Below, one piece after another: positions 1 to 12,900 of a stretch of 64,000 nucleotides of DNA. Both the position numbers and the translations under genes were made by a program. A model generated the notes under the pieces. It saw only the letters and a program-made list of their open reading frames with translations. It did not search any database and was not told the origin of the DNA. The DNA comes from Sycobia sp. Sy_11. Its lineage: Eukaryota > Arthropoda > Insecta > Hymenoptera > Epichrysomallidae. The number at the start of each line of letters is the position of its first letter. Within the stretch, counting starts at the first letter, position 1. The stretch is taken from contig JACCIC010000166.1 of assembly GCA_018907035.1 (NCBI GenBank), positions 823,501 to 887,500 on the forward strand. The letters run 5' to 3'.

Positions 1-240
1 GATACCTTTGATACCATAAAATATATAATATCATCTGAAAGCTGAATTAATGATACCTTTTTTACAATAACCAGTGTTAACTAATATTTATCTGAAAAAC
101 ATCAATTAATGTCACTTTTTATGGTAATTAATATTTATTTGAAAAAGGTAACGTAATGATAACTTTTACAGTTAAATTAAACTTATCTACAAAACGGTAA
201 TTCATAGATAAGGACCAAATATTTCTATAACAGTTTTATA
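1..240. repeat. Degenerate tandem repeat, about 60-70 bp period
   Basis: Three to four loosely similar segments follow each other. Each has an AATGATA/AATGTCA start, a CTTTTTA or CTTTTACA stretch, then TAATATTTAT and CTGAAAAA. They read as an old tandem array cut by the window edge. No coding potential is seen. The stretch from 240 to 1476 is AT-rich upstream DNA of the SmD2 gene; nothing else in it is recognisable, although 1160-1340 is more GC-rich and could hold the promoter. Confidence 0.4.
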
Positions 241-1476
241 AATATCTTTTGGGAATGTCTTTTATGGTACTTCACAAAGACAGGAATTAGATATCTTACA
301 GTTATCTATGCCAACTAGATTATTGAAAAAAAAGCCCACCGGATCTACGAGAGCACCACTGCATAAAAGCAGAAACGGCAGCTGTGGATGTTAAAATATT
401 AATTTAAATGCTGTACTATATTTTAGAATCCCATAGCATATTAAGAAACAGAATAAATATAATATAATTGTTTTTTTACATTTTAATTAAACGAATAATA
501 TAACAAAAAAAGAAATTAAATAAAAATAATTGTTTTAATAGATTTATTTTTCAGAATAATTGTTGTATAGGTTTTATTTTAAACATATAACGAACATTAC
601 TGTCGTAAATGACTATCTTCTTATCCAATTTAATTTTTATTATTTTGGTCTATCATTTCAATACTACAAAATAAATTTAAGTAGCTTCAGGTTCAGGCAT
701 ACAATAAGAATATAAATTAGTTTTAATATTTCTATATAAAGAACAGTGGAGTGCTTTACATTCGTATCCATTTGTAAACCCATTTCGATAATGCGCAGAA
801 AACTTCATGATAATTTTTACAGTATTCACTCTTCTTACACTTCTTATGCTTCATTTTGAATTTTTTCGGTAATTTTCAATTTTTTTTTAAAGAAATTTTT
901 AAAGAACGTCGATATTTTACTAATATACGCAATGCTGTTGCCTACTTTTGCATACTTCTGTAACGCCTATGACTGACATTTTTTAGTTCTTCTTTCCACC
1001 GCTAGTATCGCATATTATATTTAATATGCCAATATAAAACATAATAAATCTATTTGAAATGTTACAGAATTTTTCTATAGAGTAACTGGTGCTTCTAAAT
1101 GACATATATTGTTAGGAAATATCAGACTTGGGAAATATTTAAATGAACCACTCATAGACTTTATATAAGTCAATGGAGCCATCTGGCGTACTTTTATGGT
1201 CATTTTTGCCATCGGCGTGCGCTCGTTCGCTACATATATAAATATAACTGGTTTACTTTATGGCGTATACCAGAAATTGCGGAACTTGGAACCAATGAAA
1301 CTCGGAAGACAGACGCGCACATACCAGCGCATACTATACAACGCTTAACTAAACGCGTTTCATTTTGTCGGCAATATAACCTTATATTTCTGTGTTGCTT
1401 CATAATTTGTAGTGATATTAATAATATATATTTAGTTTCATTAAGGACTCTGTAAAATTAAAAAACAATTAAAATA

Positions 1477-2259
1477 ATGTAAGTAAATTATTAATAAATT
1501 GTATCGCTATAGAAACATGAAACATAATATTTGCATTATTTACTAAATTACTTGATTTCCAAGTTATTCTTTATGCTCTATTAATTTATGAAATTTCAAA
1601 AATATATTTTAATTTTTAACATAGGACTTCCTTAACAAAACCAAAGTCAGAAATGACACCAGAAGAATTAGCTAAAAGAGAAGAAGAAGAATTTAACACT
1701 GGACCACTATCTGTTTTAACACAGTCTGTTAAAAATAACACACAAGTTTTGATTAATTGTAGAAATAATAAAAAATTATTAGGTCGTGTCAAAGCGTTTG
1801 ATAGACATTGTAATATGGTTCTAGAGAATGTTAAAGAAATGTGGACAGAACTTCCAAGAACAGGCAAAGGAAAAAAGAAAGTATGTATGAAAAAGTTATT
1901 TGATATTATTTTATGATAATATATTAATATGTTTTATTTTCATTACCATAATGTAAAAAATATTCTAGATCTATCTAATTGACTTTATATTACATTTTTA
2001 GAACAAAATAATTCATTTTATAATTATATATAAAAATTGTTTAGAGAGGCAAATGAAATTAAAATTAAATGAATTAAAATAAATTTTATAAACATAATTA
2101 TTAAAATAACATTTCTCACAGAACATGAATGATTCATATTAACTATGTTTCTAGGCAAAACCAGTAAATAAAGATAGATTCATATCCAAAATGTTTTTAA
2201 GAGGAGATTCAGTTATCTTGGTGGTGCGAAATCCATTAGCAACTGCTTCAGGAAAATAA
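1477..2259 (+). CDS. SmD2: Small nuclear ribonucleoprotein Sm D2
   Basis: SmD2 is one of the seven Sm proteins that form the ring on U1, U2, U4 and U5 snRNA in the spliceosome. Three coding exons are proposed: 1477-1478, 1625-1880 and 2155-2259. Joined, they give 120 residues, close to the family length of about 118. The protein has the conserved N-terminal [11 protein letters not shown], the Sm1 core with [28 protein letters not shown] in two pieces, and the Sm2 part [16 protein letters not shown] ending in SGK. The first exon supplies only the AT of the start codon: the donor is AT|GTAAGT and the acceptor is ATAG|G. A downstream in-frame ATG at 1653 would give a shorter protein if splicing differed. 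The gene faces the proteasome gene tail to tail. AATAAA signals lie at 2286-2291 and 2300-2305. Identity is near certain; the split start is inferred from frame and splice sites. Confidence 0.96.
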
Positions 2260-2285
2260 GAATTTTTACCAATTAATTGTATATC

Positions 2286-2354
2286 AATAAAATAGGCTTA
2301 ATAAAATTTTTTAAAATAAAATCTATATTATTCATCCACAGAAATTTTTTTATT
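2286..2354. promoter_or_regulatory. Facing poly(A) signals between convergent genes
   Basis: On the plus strand AATAAA occurs at 2286-2291 and 2300-2305, just after the SmD2 stop. On the minus strand AATAAA occurs at 2349-2354, about 100 bp past the proteasome stop. The stop codons are only 192 bp apart, so the 3' ends of the two transcripts probably abut or overlap. Use of these signals is inferred. Confidence 0.5.
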
Positions 2355-2451
2355 CAGTTTCCAATATGAAATAACGTAATTAATAATAGGATTGTACAAT
2401 AAACATATAAAAGAACCTTGTATATTTGTAATATTTAAGGCATTTCTTTAA

Positions 2452-4159
<1,708 letters not shown>

Positions 4160-4209
<50 letters not shown>
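4160..4209. repeat. (TC)n microsatellite
   Basis: An uninterrupted run of about 24 TC dinucleotides. It lies just outside the left LTR of the gypsy relic, and a (GA)n tract lies beside the right LTR. The 4210-4409 interval between this tract and the LTR contains a G-run near 4372 but no recognisable feature. Confidence 0.95.
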
Positions 4210-4212
<3 letters not shown>

Positions 4213-4409
4213 ATTCTGTTTAATTTTTTTGCTTTATTTCTTACAGGAATTAAAAGCATCAAGAAAATTCAAAACACAATTTTCTGAAACGAATGTGAAA
4301 AGAAATGAAGTGTGCATTGCTTGGCTGTTCGTTTAAAGTTTTCGACTCGTGGTCCTTCATAGGCCAAGAGAGGGGGGGGGGAGAGAAAGTGTGTTAAGCT
4401 AGTGCGAAA

Positions 4410-4747
4410 ATAGGGTGGATGGATGCGACTAATGAGTCGACGCATCCTTGCGATCGTTGAACAAGTTCGAACAAGATTTGAAGAGAATGCACGTGCAGCC
4501 GGCAGGTCTGATAGTGGCTCGAAGAAGATACCGTTAGGATTAGGGCAGAGCGTGCATGAGGAGGGATGACGCCCACAACGACAAGAGCAGCATACGCCAG
4601 TTCTTTTGAAGCCTCTGCATAGTGCACATGTATGTTTCCAAGTTTTATTGATGATTCTTTTCGTATATTAAATAAATAAAATTGTTTAAGTATAATCGTT
4701 TGTTTTTGGCTATCATAACCACCAATCCGCAACACCAATCCCACATA
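4410..4747 (+). repeat. Left LTR of decayed Ty3/gypsy element
   Basis: This segment is a direct repeat of 6918-7254, with many mismatches but clear colinearity from the GGATGGATGCGACTAAT block to the shared end ACCAAT(C/T)CCACATA. The two copies flank a degenerate pol region on the same strand, which is the layout of an LTR retrotransposon. The true 5' edge is uncertain because the upstream DNA dissolves into simple repeats. The divergence between LTRs implies an old insertion. No clear primer-binding site is seen after 4747. Confidence 0.8.
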
Positions 4748-5599
4748 CGGAGCTCGTCCATACATGATCCAAGCAATCGAATAACGGGTTATAAATTTCG
4801 GTGCGAATCGCAATCAATGGAGTAAATCTTGACATTGTTTAACGTTCTGCTTAGTGCGGTTTTGAGCGTCAAATTAGCTTTGTGTGGCTTAGTGCATTTA
4901 AGTTGGCTTTGCGCTTTTAATTGATCTCACGCGCTTTTGAGTAGCGATTACTGATTTTCTACTGCATTGCTTGTACTAATAGAATTCATCATAGTAGCGT
5001 GTGCTTGTCGAAAAAGCTCAGGTATACTTGAATATAAAAGAGAGGAGAGAATTGCAGAGAAATTCAGCTCTATTCGGCCTTCACGTTTGCAGCCAGTAGT
5101 CAAGCGAAGGTACCAAGTTTTTATAAGAAATGCAACAATGCGAAGCAGCGGATTTAAGTTCAAGAGATGTAAAGTGTGATGGAGAATATGCGCCGTCAGA
5201 TGCCTGAGATGTAAGGCGTATTTGAGCAGCAGAAAAATCAGTGAAGACAAGAGCGGCAAAATGCAGCTATAACACTTGAAGAGAACAGACGGATTGCAAT
5301 GGAAAAGAGACTCGTCGGCAACGTAAAGTGGAGAAAATTCAACAGAGGAGATGTAGAAAAAGAGCGAAAGAAAGTTAGAATAGAAATATCGTCGATGCGG
5401 TATAGTGTTGACGTCAGTGGGCAGTGCAGTCGAGTGGCCTTTTTTATGACTGTGGATATATTGCCAAAATAAAATCTGGGTAATATAACAGTCAAAATAG
5501 AAAAATGATTTGATCAAGTAGACAAGGAAGCCATTATCTATAACTGGACACCACAGGAGAAATTTTTGGTGGCGAAAAAAGCGCTTGAGGCGAAAGGAA

Positions 5600-6655
5600 A
5601 TGCAAAGATTTCTTGGTCTGGCTGGATATTTTCACAAATTCATTTGCGGGTATGCCCAGATAGCAAAGCCTCTCAACGAATTATTAAAAAAGGATGCAAA
5701 ATTTGTATTGGGATAGGAGTAGGGAAAATCTTTTAACGTTTTGAAAGAAGCACTTAAAAAGGAGCCAGTACTGCAATTGTACAATGTTAAGAGATGCACC
5801 GAGCTTCATACTGATGAATCGAAGAATGGATACACCGCACTGCTGATGCAGGAAAACCCAAAGGATCGGAAAATGCAACCGGTGAACTATATGAGATGGA
5901 AAACAACAGAAGCAGAAAGCAGGTATCGTAATAAGCTTGAAGCCCTCGCAAATGTAAGAGCACTGGCACAGTTCAGAATTTATTTGGAAGGGATCAAGTT
6001 CAAAATAGTGACTGATTGTGCGGTTTTCCAAATAATATTTAACAATAAGAATTTAAAACCAAGTTCTGCGTGTTCAGTTATGTATGCGCAAATTTTTGAG
6101 TACACAATTGAGCATCAAGAAGGGCAACGCATGTAGTCTATCGCAGCTTTAAGCCGAAAGGATCTGGTGTATGATCCTTTCTTGGAGCGAACAGAAAAGG
6201 CGCAAAAGCAAGACGAGAATTTGAAGGCCATCAGAACTTTTTTAGAACAATGCGAATATGAAGATTATTGCATTCAAAATGGAATAATCTTTTTAAGAGA
6301 AGAAGATAAGCGAAAACTGATTGAGCCTCAAGGAATGTGCAATGAAATAATAAAACCAGCGCACGAAGAGGGAAAAATGAACGCGGGAGAATAGAAAAGA
6401 TGCAAAACGAAAATCGGCGAACTTATAATACGAAACACTGTGTTGCAAAACTGGGTATTAAGTTTCTTGGGTCGTACAGAGTAATTAGGACAAAAGCAGT
6501 GGACAGGTTCGTGGTCAAGAAAATAGATGAATGAGATGGACCATAGCAAACGACAACGGCAGCCGACTTCATGAAGTCATGGCAAGGTTTTACCGACGAT
6601 CTGTCATCAACGGGCGAGGATGGAGAGGATGATAATGAAGAACAGTTTAGAATGT
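5600..6655 (+). pseudogene. Gypsy pol remnant: RT C-terminus, RNase H, integrase ends
   Basis: Reading from the ATG near 5600, the translation has [14 protein letters not shown] and [11 protein letters not shown], the classic linker after a Ty3/gypsy reverse transcriptase. Two in-frame stops follow near 5717. The frame then continues with an RNase H-like part (LHTDESKNGYTALLMQ, where family members have a DAS-type motif). Then come ALSRKDLVYD and the start of the integrase N-terminal domain. The integrase catalytic core is missing. Near 6450 a shifted frame resumes with an integrase C-terminal motif (LGIKFLGSYRVIRTKAVDRF) and an acidic tail (GEDGEDDNEEQFRM) ending near 6657. Stops, frameshifts and the missing core mean it cannot act. 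Confidence 0.8.
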
Positions 6656-6850
6656 AGTGTTTATATAGATAAAAGTGATATTTAGCAAATAAAAGTGTAT
6701 AAATGCGGTAAATATAGTGCTCATTGATGTAATGAGTACGTGTATGATGATTATTTTATATTGCTCGACTGTACTAGAATGTGCGGGTCACCTGGGGGTA
6801 GGTGACATATGAGTAATAGCCGAATGTGGGGTGTACGCGTGCGTGTGTAT

Positions 6851-6855
<5 letters not shown>

Positions 6856-6901
<46 letters not shown>
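6856..6901. repeat. (GA)n microsatellite
   Basis: A run of GA dinucleotides immediately upstream of the right LTR core. It is probably part of, or expanded from, the LTR's own purine-rich start. The strand-opposite TC tract at 4160 lies in a comparable place beside the other LTR. Confidence 0.95.
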
Positions 6902-6903
<2 letters not shown>

Positions 6904-6917
6904 AATATAGTACGTAT

Positions 6918-7254
6918 ATAGGATGGATGGATGCGACTAATGAATCGACGCGTCCTTGCGACCGTCGGACAAGTTCGAACAAGACTCGGAGAGAATGCAC
7001 ATACAGCCAGCAGATTCGATAGCGACATGAAAGAGATACCGTTAGGAGCGGGCCAGAGCATGTATGAGGGGGGATAACGCCCACAGCGACAAGAGCAGCA
7101 TACGGCAGTTATTTTGGTGCCTCTGCGTAGTTCACATGTTTGCTTCCGAGTTGTATTGATGATTATTTTCGTATATTAATAAAGAGCTTTATTTAACCTC
7201 AATCGTTTGTTTTTGGCTATCGCAACTACCAACCCGCAACACCAATTCCACATA
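6918..7254 (+). repeat. Right LTR of decayed Ty3/gypsy element
   Basis: This is the direct-repeat partner of 4410-4747, colinear along its length. Its end (ACCAATTCCACATA) matches the left copy. A purine-rich stretch with GGGG upstream (near 6826) could be the old polypurine tract, but it is not adjacent to the conserved part. Confidence 0.8.
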
Positions 7255-7364
7255 TTAGCAATGTGACCATATTTTTATTAATGAATAAATACAATTTTTA
7301 CATATACATGTACCATTGATTTTTACATTGATTATTTTTATATTAGCCCAGCCAACAAGTTATA

Positions 7365-8640
7365 TCAGGTATGTGAATAAGTCTTTCCCGTTTTTTTCAA
7401 ATTTTGAGCCTTTATTGTGAAAAAATGGTTACAAATGAATTATTGAAAGCATTGGCCATCGCTAGCTACAACTTTTTCCCATCTTTCTGGCAACATACGA
7501 ATCCCGTTGCGAAAAAATTCGACCGGTTTGGCCTCTGTCCAGTCATCCACTCATTTTTTGGCTTCCTCGTAGGAATGGAAGTGCTGGTCAGCCAGGCCAT
7601 GCGTCATCGATCTGAAGAGATGGTAATCAGACGGAGCAACGTCTGGACTATACGGCGGGTGGGGTAGGACTTCCCATTTGAGCGTTTCTAAGTATGTTTT
7701 CACCGGCGGTGCAACATGTGGGCGAGCATTGTCATGTTGCAAAATAACTTTGTCGTGCCTGTCGGAGTATTGTGGCCGTTTTTCTCGCAGTGCGCGGCTC
7801 AAACGCATCAATTGTTGTCGATAGACCTCGCCTGTGATCCTTTCATTCGGTTTCAAAAGCTCATAGTAAACCACACCTAGCTGGTCCCACCATATACAGA
7901 GCATGAGCTTGGCGCCATGAATTTTTGGCTTGGCCGTCGATGATGATGCATGGCCGGGTAGTCCCCATGATTTTCTTCGCTTCGGATTATCGTAACGTAT
8001 CCACTTTTCATCGCCAGTCACGATACGATGCAGAAAACCCTTTCTTTTATGTCGCTGAAGCAGCTGTTCGCAAGTGAAAAAACGCCGTTCGACGTCTCTC
8101 AGCTTCAGTTCGTACGGCACCCAATTTCCTTGCTTTTGGATCATTCCCATGGCTTTCAAACGCTTGGAAATGGTTGTTCGGTCAACTCCCAATGCTTCAG
8201 CAAGTTCTTCTTGCGTTTGACAAGATTCTTCATCAAGCAAAGATTCATCTTCAAAGATTTGCGGCCGCCCGGAACGCTCCTTGTCTTCCACGTCGAAATC
8301 ACCGCTTTTGAAGCGTCGAAACCATCCGCGAACACTTGAATCATCGACACAACCTTCTCCATAAGTCTCCTGAAGCAATCGATGCGTCTCGGCAGCAGAT
8401 TTCTTCAAATTGAACCAATAAAGTGAAACTTCCCGCAAATGACGTCGACTCGGCTCAAATTTCGACATTTTCACGATATCAAAAATTTATGATGCCAAAA
8501 AATTTTAACTAATGTGTTAGTATCGAATTGTTGACATATGAATAAGCTTTGATTATGACATATGTAACCATTGAATACTCGCACAGTATTGGTGGCGCCA
8601 TCTCTTACAAAAAACGGGAAAGACTTATTCACACTCCTAA
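7365..8640 (-). mobile_element. Mariner element, copy 1 (mauritiana-like, minus strand)
   Basis: A full-length mariner in minus orientation, bounded by TA at 7363-7364 and 8641-8642. Its 3' terminal repeat lies at the left end (TCAGGTATGTGAATAAGTCT) and its 5' repeat at the right end (read on the minus strand as TTAGGAGTGTGAATAAGTCT). Length is about 1.28 kb, typical of the family. It stands head to head with a second copy 42 bp away. Confidence 0.95.
7440..8468 (-). pseudogene. Mariner transposase, copy 1, premature stop
   Basis: This is a DD34D transposase of the mariner family, which would cut and paste the element at TA sites. The start chosen is the ATG at 8468 (MSKFEPS), as in the intact copy at 52796. 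The N-terminal helix-turn-helix region, WVPYEL linker and catalytic motifs TGDEKW, QHDNARPH and YSPDVAPSDYHLF are all present. Two defects are visible. A 9-base in-frame deletion changes the DRELATLL region to DESLL. A TGG-to-TGA change ends translation near 7551, removing about 37 C-terminal residues; the ancestral stop is at 7440. The same nonsense codon occurs in the copy at 8859. Confidence 0.93.
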
Positions 8641-8682
8641 TATAATTTTTAAATGTAATATTACAGACATATTATTATAATA

Positions 8683-9972
8683 TTAGGAGTGTTTTAGAAT
8701 AAGTCTTTCCCGTTTTTTGTAAGAGATGGCGCCACCAATACTGTGCGAGTATTCAATGGTTACATATGTCATAATCAAAGCTTATTCATATGTCAACAAT
8801 TCCATACTAACACATTAGTTAAAATTTTTTCGCATCATAAATTTTTGATATCGTGAAAATGTCGAAATTTGAGCCGAGTCGACGTCATTTGCGGGAAGTT
8901 TCACTTTATTGGTTCAATTTGAAGAAATCTGCTGCCGAGACGCATCGATTGCTTCAGGAGGCTTATGGAGAAGGTTGTGTCGATGATTCAAGTGTTCGCG
9001 GATGGTTTCGACGCTTCAAAAGCGGTGATTTCGACGTGGAAGACAAGGAGCGTTCCGGGCGGCCGCAAATCTTTGAAGATCGAGAATTGGCGACTTTGCT
9101 TGATGAAGATTCTTGTCAAACGCAAGAAGAACTTGCTGAAGCATTGGGAGTTGACCGAACAACCATTTCCAAGCGTTTGAAAGCCATGGGAATGATCCAA
9201 AAGCAAGGAAATTGGGTGCCGTACGAACTGGAGCTGAGAGACGTCGAACGGCGTTTTTTCACTTGCGAACAGCTGCGTCAGCGACATAAAAGAAAGAGTT
9301 TTCTGCATCGTATCGTGACTGGCGATGAAAAGTGGATACGTTACGATAATCCGAAGCGAAGAAAATCATGGGGACTACCCGGCCATGCATCATCATCGAC
9401 GGCCAAGCCAAATATTCATGGCGCCAAGCTCATGCTCTGTATATGGTGGGACCAGCTAGGTGTGGTTTACTATGAGCTTCTGAAACCGAATGAAAGGATC
9501 ACAGGCGAGGTCTATCGACAACAATTGATGCGTTTGAGCCGCGCACTGCGAGAAAAACGGCCACAATACTCCGACAGGCACGACAAAGTTATTTTGCAAC
9601 ATGACAATGCTCGCCCACATGTTGCACCGCCGGTGAAAACATACTTAGAAACGCTCAAATGGGAAGTCCTACCCCACCCGCCGTATAGTCCAGACGTTGC
9701 TCCGTCTGATTACCATCTCTTCAGATCGATGACGCATGGCCTGGCTGACCAGCACTTCCATTCCTACGAGGAAGCCAAAAAATGAGTGGATGACTGGACA
9801 GAGGCCAAACCGGTCGAATTTTTTCGCAACGGGATTCGTATGTTGCCAGAAAGATGGGAAAAAGTTGTAGCTAGCGATGGCCAATACTTTCAATAATTCA
9901 TTTGTAACCATTTTTTCACAATAAAGGCTCAAAATTTGAAAAAAAACGGGAAAGACTTATTCACATACCTGA
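8683..9972 (+). mobile_element. Mariner element, copy 2 (mauritiana-like, plus strand)
   Basis: A full-length mariner of about 1.29 kb flanked by TA at 8681-8682 and 9973-9974. Its 5' terminal repeat starts TTAGGAGTG and reaches TAAGTCTTTCCCG. The 3' repeat on the opposite strand starts TCAGGTATGTGAATAAGTCT. It is near-identical to copy 1 (7365-8640, inverted) and copy 3 (52624-53910). Copies 1 and 2 form an inverted pair with the 5' ends facing. Confidence 0.95.
8859..9896 (+). pseudogene. Mariner transposase, copy 2, premature stop
   Basis: The start is at the ATG of MSKFEPS. All three catalytic aspartates are present, in TGDEKW, QHDNARPH and APSDYHLF. Unlike copy 1, it has no 9-base deletion. 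A TGA at 9783-9785 replaces Trp309, so the product would stop after 308 residues instead of 345; the old frame runs on cleanly to TAA at 9894-9896. Private changes against copy 3 include ELELRDV for ELKLRDV, LRQRHKRKSF for LLQRHKRKGF and a QQL for RQL. Loss of the C-terminal segment probably inactivates it. Confidence 0.93.
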
Positions 9973-12900
9973 TAGTTTCTGTAAATTTAACAGAAATATT
10001 TCTGTAATGTATCTGTGTAATATTCCTATTACTATATGACATCTCTGAAAAAGTATAATCTAATATATTTCTGGAATATTATATTACAGAAATCTGTTAC
10101 TTAAGTCACTATTAGGTGATATGAAATAATACAGAAATATTGCATATGACATATTATACGGACATGTCTCTGAAATATTATTATAATTCCTATGCAAACA
10201 TTGCATTCAATAAATGTGCATTTCACATAAACAAATCTTAAAGGTTTTTTCTTTAAAAATCCTTCTTTCTTTAAAAATGAATATAAAAATATATGGTATT
10301 TTAAAGTTCAAATTTTTTAATATTTTAATAGCGTTGATTACTTATAAATTCGTAATTCATTAACTTCTCTCTAAACCTGAAAATTCTACTTCTTGCTTAA
10401 TTAGCAATAAATAAAATAAATCTTATTTAGCGATTTTAAATTATTTAAATCCAAATTTTTATTACGTAAACAATAAGTGTAAATATAAAAGATAAACATT
10501 TTCTAATATGCAAATCATATAGCTTTAGTAGCTCCATACATTTGGGTTCAAATTTTTCTTGTTAATTAATTGCCATTTAACATTAATTTTTAGATAAGTC
10601 GGAGGAGCTTTTTTAATTAAATTTCTCTATATTTTTAATAAAAAATTTTTCCAGTATTAAATTAATATCGAAAAATTCTGAAAATTTTTAAGGATATTTT
10701 TTCATTAGTTCTATGACATTTTTTGCATAATTTATATTAAACTCAATAGATCGTAGAAAAAAATAAGTAAAATTTGTTCGGTAATTTCATATGTAATGTT
10801 ACAGAAAATATCATGACTGAAATAGTATCAAGGCAATATTTGATAAGTATGCATAATATATTTATATAACATTACGTTTGAAATATCTCATATTTCACGT
10901 ATCTGTTATACTTGAACTAATAATATATATATTGCAGTGGTAATATAACAGATACATGATATATTATATTTGTAATGTATCTTAATTCGTTTCCCTCATA
11001 TGTCAGTAATATTAATTTATGTGGCGATTGAAATATTTCGACTGCAGAAATAATTCTGGCGAAGGTTTTATAATTTGGAAATCTATATGTAATATTTATA
11101 ATATATTTTATAATATATATGTAACAATAATTAATTAAATCCGAAAAATGAAATAGGGCAATTATTTATATTCTTTCAGGAATTTTTGAAATAGTAAATA
11201 ATTTAATTTTTATGAATAATTATGCGACGTAATTTATATTTAAATTATCAAAAAATTATTCAAAAAAATTGTAATTGTTTTAACTAAGAAAACATTTCAT
11301 TTTATCTTTTTCAGCAAAGGTAATTTTATAATAATAGATTATCAGGCTTTATTTAAAAAATTTTTTTTGCCGATAGATAAAATTAATTTAAAAAAATATA
11401 TTAAAAATTGGAATTGTATAAGGACATTAATGAAATAGCCTAGCAGGTGTATTACAAGACATACAAGCTTTTCTAAAATATTTACTGATAAGTGACGGTA
11501 TAGTTTTAGAAAAGCAGCATGTTCAATTTTCTTCTCTTAGTAAAATAAAACCAAAGTAAAAACTGAGCACAGAATGAAAAAAATAACAAAAAAACATACG
11601 GCAGATGAAACTGCTATATTGCGCACGGGTACAGGTAATTAATCTAGAAAAGGCGTAGTTATATGCGTGAACTGAACTGTAGCAGTTTGAAGCACGGGCG
11701 TGCGCTGCGCGGTGTGTGGACACTTTTTTCTTCCTCTACAAGGGTTCTCAACTGTGTTATCGAAGTAGTCTTTCGATCTCAATAAGCCAGCATTTGGCGT
11801 TTGGCAAATTGGTAGTTTAGAGCAAAGCGAGCGCTTCAAAGGCGTGCGCATACAGTAAACGGGGCTTACTCATCTCTATCCTCATCTCTGCTTAAATGTA
11901 GGCTCTGAAGCAGTCTCAAGTTCATATGTAAGGACAGAGAGCCTGGAGTCGTGCTTTTTCTTTTGCTCCGGGGAAAGGGAGGCAACCTAACAATAACAAT
12001 GGTATAGAGTCCAGAAGAAACGTATATTTCTGCTGCGTATATTTCTACTGCTACTGTTCCCCTACTTTTTTCCCTACTACCTCGCTTATAAGAGCAAGGC
12101 AACGCGAATCTGTATTGCTCACTCACTTTGGTTCACGGTCATATAATAACGGGTCCGCAAATTCCTGTAGCGAGAGTACGGTTTCTTTGATGCGACTTAG
12201 GGCTTCACAAATATCCACCTGAGATGATGACGTATTCATCACTTTTACAGTGTACGTTATCATGCTTATTGAAATCAGAATAAGAATTAAAAAATGTATA
12301 ACACGATTAATATATTATTGAACATGAAAAAGGATACAATTATAATTATTTATAACAATAACGAATAATACACGAAGTACTAAAATATTATTAACATATG
12401 AATCAGATAACCTACATGTAAATTAAACTATAAATTTAGGTGAAATATATAATATGCAAAGTTACAATATATACAAAAATTCATGATTTAACTTCGATAG
12501 TTTTCTTTGTATCATCGATTTCATATTAGTTTTAGATTCTCTTGGTATGTGAATTGACGAGCTGTTAATCTAACATAATAAAAAGTCCATATGATAAAAT
12601 ACTAGAACCATGTTCTTTACAAGAAAATGTAAATTGATAATTTTCTAAAACTTCATCTATAGTTAAATTAAATACATTCGCATTAAAGGTATATTTTTCA
12701 AAACTATGTTTTGACTTGACTACGATAAGATAGATAAGTGGCCTAACATTGGGAGGGCCGTTTCGTCAAAGGGAGATAAATGTCCTAGCAAGAAAGTTAA
12801 CGCGAATCGTCATAGTTAATGCAGAAAACGTTACGGGAAAATTATTCAAAACATTTCTTCTAACATGAAATTCGTCCCTTTTCTGTCACGATGATTCCAT

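Larger units (their letters stand above)
4748..6917 (+). mobile_element. Internal region of decayed Ty3/gypsy element
   Basis: This is the internal part of the element between its two LTRs. At about 2.2 kb it is far shorter than a complete gypsy interior. No convincing gag is recognisable in 4748-5580; one open stretch at 4967-5179 resembles nothing I know. Recognisable pol remnants begin near 5600 and are described separately. The element is non-autonomous. Confidence 0.75.

Noticed and set aside
4394..4813. 139-codon open stretch on the minus strand
   Set aside because: It lies inside the LTR direct repeat and has no domain; a chance frame.
4948..5517. 189-codon open stretch on the minus strand
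   Set aside because: It runs antisense through the gypsy interior, is rich in Leu/Ser/His without a conserved motif, and the element's coding strand is plus.
8028..8339. Open stretches antisense or frame-shifted within the mariners (also 8988-9308 and 52925-53245)
   Set aside because: They are shadows of the transposase gene and recur only because the elements are near-identical.
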